Part shown: piece by piece, positions 59,473 through 64,000 of the stretch
Position numbering within the stretch: the stretch's first letter is position 1
Layout: each line of letters begins with the position of its first letter
NCBI GenBank assembly: GCA_038373865.1
Contig: JAXGGA010002925.1
Location: 1-64,000, forward strand
DNA length: 64,000 nucleotides
Direction: 5' to 3'
Source: Uloborus plumipes
Lineage: Eukaryota > Arthropoda > Arachnida > Araneae > Uloboridae
The notes under the pieces: model-generated
Databases searched by the model: none
The model's input: only the letters and a program-made list of their open reading frames with translations
Told to the model about the DNA's origin: nothing
Made by a program: the position numbers and the translations under genes

Positions 59473-60107
59473 TAGGGTGGGGCGAAAAATAAAAAGGTTT
59501 TCAGATCAACTTCTAATAGTTGCCAAAAGTTGTCTTTGGTGATAGTTAGCGTTTGTGCAAAATTTGAGAAAAATCGGTTAATATCTTCAGGGGGCGCTGC
59601 GATCTCAAAGTTTTATAATAGCTTTTATCGGGATTTTATGGTTAAAATATGAAAAACTATGCCGTTAGCTAATCTCATTGCATTTTTTTACTCATAAGAT
59701 ATATTCATGCATTCAAAGCATATGAAATAACTCACAAAAAATTATTTTATATGATATATTTATATTTCAAGCATTTAAAAAGAAACAAAAACGTGAAAAA
59801 AATTGATTTTTTTTAAATATAAATATATCATATAAAATAATGTTTGTGAGTAATTTCATATGCTTTTAATGCATGAAAACATCTTTTGAGTAAAAAAAAA
59901 CGTTAAGAGACTAGCTAAAGGCATTCTTTTTGACATTTTAACCATAAAATCCATAACAAAGCTATGGTAAAACTTTGCGAACGCATCGCCCCCTGAAGAT
60001 AACCTATTTTTCTCAAATTTTGCACAAAAGCAAACTATCTCTAAAGACAACTTTTGGCAACTACTAGAAGTTGATCTGAAAAATTTTTTATTTTTCGCCC
60101 CACCTTA
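59473..60107. mobile_element. 635-bp foldback element, hAT-like, perfect 8-bp duplication
   Basis: CTGTGTAC is exact at 59,465-59,472 and 60,108-60,115. The left arm (59,473-59,768) is the reverse complement of the right arm (59,813-60,107) along its whole length, with roughly 85-90% identity by eye and a ~44-bp spacer. The ends read TAGGGTGGGGCGAAAAAT and TAAGGTGGGGCGAAAAAT. There are no coding frames. If transcribed it would form a ~295-bp imperfect hairpin. An 8-bp duplication points to hAT-type transposition. Confidence 0.92.
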
Positions 60108-60115
60108 CTGTGTAC

Positions 60116-61495
60116 GTAACCGTGCTCTGTTAACTGAAAGACTTATACTTGCAGTAGAGAATTTTCCTAATCGTTTATTTAACAGCTTTAGTACCAATGA
60201 AAACTATCCACATGTTTTATTCTATTTGAGAAGAAAAAGTAACGTTATTGTGGAAAACGGTATATTTCAATAAAAGTTTTACGTTGCAAGATTAAATTCT
60301 AACTCATAATTTTTTTGTAAGGCTCTGAATAAAATTTCATAAAATTGAATGACGGAACTGTAAGAGAACTTTTAAAAATATTTTGCCTAGTTACTATAGT
60401 ACGAAGTTACTACAATACCTACATAACCAATCAATGTGGCACCAACAAAAGCTTTCCACACATTTAATTCGAGTTGTTTTTATAAAATAAACGTTATTAC
60501 CAATTATATTTTATTGAAATAAAATAGTCACGTTACAAAATTCAATTTTAACGTTTATATTGTTTGTACTCCCCAAATAAAATTGTTAAATGACAAAGTA
60601 CTTAGAGTTTCGGGGGATAAAATAAATAAATATATTTAAAAAAAAAAACACTTTCTTACTTCTATTTCTTACTGCACACTTAGCAAGATTTTTTAAAACT
60701 ATTTTACCCAACCACTCTAGCACAAATAAAAATATTCTAAACATTTATTTGATTTCGTAGGAAAAAAAAGTAACATTATTACAAATTGTAATATAACGCA
60801 AAAAAAAACTCGCGTTGCATAATTAATTTATGCACTTTTTACATATATGTGTGTAGCCTCTAAATAAAATTACTTAAAATTAAATGACTGAATAGACTTT
60901 TGGGGAAATAAAAAACAATAATTCATAAATAAATTTTAAAAACACTTTCTTGCTGTTTTTCCTTGTTGCGTATTCTATGAGACTTGAGAAGACATTTTAC
61001 CCATACACAATAGCACAAACAAAAACTTTCCACGCATTTTATATGATTTGGTTGAACAAATTAACATTATTGCAAATTATAATATAATGCAGTAAAAATG
61101 TCACGTTATAAAAATAAATTCCAGCATTTAATCTGCTTGTAACCCCTAAATAATATCGTAAACTTAAAATTAAATGACTGAGTACTAAGAGTTTCGGGGC
61201 AATAAAATAAATATTTTTTTTAAATACTCTTGTTGCTTTTCCTTGCTGCGTATACTTAGCAAGATTTTTCATCTTGCCACTATAGCCCAAACAAAAGCTT
61301 TCCACACATTTTATTTGATTTGGTAGGAAAAAGTAACATTATTAAAAATTATACAATTATAATATAATTAAACTGCTACGTTACAAAATTAAATTCCAGC
61401 ATTTAATTTGCTTGCAATCCCTAAATAAAATTGTAAACTAAAAATTAAATGACTGAGTACTAAGAGCTTCGGGGCAATAAAAAAACCTCCCTACT
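60116..61495. repeat. five-unit tandem array, ~250-290 bp per unit
   Basis: A marker of the form AAATTAAATGACTGAGTACT recurs near 60,342, 60,589, 60,879, 61,168 and 61,443. Each of the last four is followed by a TTTCGGGG-like segment and each unit also has a CTTTCCACACATTTTATTTG and a GTAACATTATT segment. The last two units are most alike. The array starts immediately after the foldback element. Confidence 0.85.
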
Positions 61496-62010
61496 ACTAT
61501 TCCTTGTTGCATTTTCTATCTATTTCGCATCGGGCAGTGAGGTATTTTTTTCCCTGCATTGGGGAAAAAAACTTTCTTTTTATGTCCTGTGTTTCAGAGA
61601 GGGGAAAAAATAGGATTTTGGAAATGATGGATTATATAGCGAGAATTACAAACTGGGACGTGATTTTTTTAATTGTTATCCGCTTTTTTTCCCCCTCATT
61701 CTATCTTTTCCAGGGTTTTTTTTTTTATTATCCTTATCCCGAATTGAGAAGAAATTCTCAGAGCCCGAAAAAAATCCGGATTAATGATAAAGGAAATCCA
61801 TCACGCTGGACGGAATTTATGGACCAAAAAGATTGGATGAAAAGTTTTTCGGCTTTTTTTTAATTCTTTTAGCTAAGGTTTCAGGGAGAGTTTTTTCTCC
61901 ATTAAGTTACTGAAGTTTGGAAACTTTTTCACGTTGTAAATATCAATCACCACTTCATTTAGATATTAATACTGTTTTCTTTCTTTATATAATGAATTCA
62001 AGGTATAGAA
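61496..62010. promoter_or_regulatory. complex island upstream of a candidate first exon
   Basis: Bases 61,500-61,850 are less AT-rich, non-repetitive and rich in TTTTTCCC and GGGGAAAA blocks. A 119-codon frame crosses it without recognisable content. Its position ahead of the exon candidate at 62,011 suggests a promoter, but no core element is certain. Confidence 0.25.
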
Positions 62011-62084
62011 ATGGATATTTCTGTGCACTCTATGAGTGAAAAGTACTTATTCTCCCTTTCTGAACCATACCATCAACGGACAAG
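62011..62084 (+). CDS. candidate first coding exon
   Basis: ATG at 62,011 opens 24 codons (MDISVHSMSEKYLFSLSEPY, then HQRT) that run exactly into ACAAG|GTGAGT, a full-consensus splice donor at 62,085. An in-frame TGA lies 18 bp upstream of the ATG, so the start is well placed for a first coding exon. The peptide is not recognised and the next exon would lie outside or is not visible. Chance occurrence cannot be excluded. Confidence 0.28.
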
Positions 62085-62086
62085 GT

Positions 62087-64000
62087 GAGTTTTTTTTTTT
62101 TTTTCATTTTAATTTTTATTTATTTATTTATTTCATAAAAATTTATTTGAGTTATTGAATTTCCGCTATATTACATTTGTATTATTGATTTTTTTTAGTC
62201 TTGAAATTGCAAAATAACATGAAATTTCCATAAAAAAAGTCATCCGTTTGTCCCATATGTGACAACCCATGTATTTCAGTAATATGTAATCATTCAAAAG
62301 GTAGAACAAAAATGTTTGCTTAACAATTACATATACGTTTGTAATTTCTTGAGTAATAATTTTTTTTTTCATTACCCTTTTACATTTTATTTTACTGAAA
62401 CATATGAGCTATCAAGGCGAGACAAAATATATTTTTTCCCATGGAATGGCCGAATCACACTTTTAGAATAATCGTTTCATTTTATGTTTTCTCTAATTAA
62501 AACTTCTTTTCTTAAAATAGACCGATTTTTCAAGGCTTAGTAGCCCTCTCAGCTATGAGACCACTCTGCTAAACAACGATACTAGAAAACATTTTCACAA
62601 TCAAATTCATCATTTGAACATTAATACTCTTTCTTTTCATACACTTGACTAATTGCTGAAAACATTTAAAATAAAAATACTCTTAATATCAAATAAATAC
62701 TGGACAAATTGTCAGTAGGTCTCAATTATATATATGTAACGAGAGCTGGCAGCTCAAAGTAAAATTAATTCCCACTCTCCGCAATTTTCCCTGATGGTTG
62801 TCATAGTTTCGGCGCTATACACTTTTCCCCACTTAGCTTTTGCAACAATGGTTAAATGCAAGCAGTTAAAATTACTTTGTGCGTGAACTATTATTCCATT
62901 GAAAAATTAACGTTAATAAAGCACAGCATTTTCTAAGAAATTTTTTCTTTACTTATGTATGACTAGATTTGTTAGAAAACGTTGAGAAATAACTGAGACA
63001 TGAGGTAATAAATAAAAGCGTAAGCCTAATTTGATAAACATAAAATAATGCCTCAACCATAGTGCATTAAAAAAAGAGTGGAGCTGTTTTCTTTCGTACG
63101 GTTTCCATGGAGACGACGCAAAATTTCTAAACTCGATACGCCTATTTTAAAGTAACCGAGTATAATATTAAAAACGTTTTACTCGCAAAAACTCCATCAT
63201 TTTATATATACATATATATATATTTTTTTTGCCTTACAAAAGCGTATTACAATATAAGTAACTTTTTTTGGGGGGGGGGGGGGATTGCTTGCATTATCAT
63301 GTGTTTTGCTCTTTCACGGGCAACTATTTCCTGACTGGAACAGGATACATGCTTTACTACACAGTTAAAATATTTCCAGATAGGGGGTGCTGAAATCGAA
63401 GTAAATATTTCACCATTCCACTTCGTACCATATTCTCCTACTTCACATTCATTTTATTTTCAAAATAGTTTCGATTCGGATTTGAAACAATTAGTTCAAA
63501 TGCATAATTTATAAGCGGAAAAAAAGATACAAAAATACATGCCATAATATTGCATTTTAAAGCTATGTAGGAAAACGTTAAACAAACAAAACTTTTTTTC
63601 ATGTCAGCACAAACGAAATAATATTTTTACTCCTAAAAGCATATCTGATTTAAGCGTATCATATGTAATATTCAAGTTCCAAAATGTTCAAACCAAAATC
63701 CAAGTAAAAACAAAAACGCACTTTAACTGTCTACATTAAAAAATAGAGTCTAGAAAAATTAAACATGCTCTTTCATAGACAGTCATTACGAAGATTATTC
63801 GTAAACATTGTTTCTTCAGAAACATGACAGTTTCTATTAAGTACTGCATTCTTTAATCCCCAAAAACAGTCCATTTATTCGGCAAGACTTTGATGCCGTC
63901 AAAGAGCACGAGAAAAAATGTTTTGAGACATTTTCGCCAAATAAATTGTCATCAAAGTCATTCTATCACATTAACAGCCAGAGAGGAAAAAAAATGGCTT
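62087..64000. other. AT-rich right edge
   Basis: Contains (ATTT)n near 62,117-62,133, a TA-rich run at 63,200-63,224 and a T7-G14 run near 63,263-63,283. If the exon candidate at 62,011 is real, this is intron. Confidence 0.4.
63101..63114. promoter_or_regulatory. second X-box-like motif
   Basis: GTTTCCATGGAGAC keeps the RYYNCCATRG core and differs from the RFX consensus only in the 3' half site. It lies in a short less AT-rich patch (63,080-63,125). Confidence 0.35.

Noticed and set aside
61504..61863. 119-codon plus-strand frame
   Set aside because: No natural ATG at its start and no recognised motif; it ends in poly-T-derived Phe codons. Kept only as part of a complex island.

Overview
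This window looks like intergenic or intronic DNA from an animal with a large, AT-rich genome. G+C is roughly 30% by eye, with many homopolymers and (AAAT)n runs. There is no operon structure, no dense coding and no complete host gene I can recognise. The LINE, SINE and DNA-transposon families suggest an arthropod, possibly an arachnid; that last point is an impression from memory, not something the sequence proves.

The only long coding capacity is one non-LTR retrotransposon at 28.5-32.3 kb. Its RRM-like ORF1 protein, endonuclease and reverse transcriptase are all readable, but it is broken by one in-frame stop, one small indel at the ORF2 start and one frameshift between endonuclease and reverse transcriptase. 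Its 3' tail sits directly against a ~95-bp satellite (32.3-34.2 kb), which shows a ~745-bp higher-order period.

Most other structure is non-autonomous DNA transposons, several with target-site duplications (TSDs) visible by eye. They include a piggyBac-like MITE at TTAA (9,848-10,353), inserted into one unit of a tandem repeat whose third unit keeps the empty site. hAT-like elements with 8-bp duplications lie at 26,776-28,228, 57,513-57,693 and 59,473-60,107 (perfect), and at 47,758-48,617 and 51,678-52,654 (degraded). Two TA-flanked elements resemble pogo/Jerky transposons (13,092-14,983 and 37,751-38,220); the first holds a decayed transposase C-terminus. A TA-associated MITE family with terminal CACTGCAAAAAATG is present in several copies, and two MITEs have 4-bp duplications. 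A tRNA-derived SINE lies at 42.7-43.0 kb.

Tandem repeats of 250-740 bp units occur at 0.5-3.4, 6.3-6.9, 9.4-11.4, 49.8-51.1, 54.7-56.0 and 60.1-61.5 kb.

Candidate functional host DNA is limited. A CpG-rich island at 11.44-11.77 kb carries a full RFX X-box. Several other islands have higher sequence complexity. There are weak exon candidates, the best being 62,011-62,084, which ends in a consensus splice donor. I did not find a convincing new multi-gene system. The most unusual items are the piggyBac insertion with its internal empty-site control, the 635-bp hAT foldback hairpin, the satellite higher-order repeat beside the LINE, a 39-bp LINE stub with a 13-bp duplication, and the RFX island.
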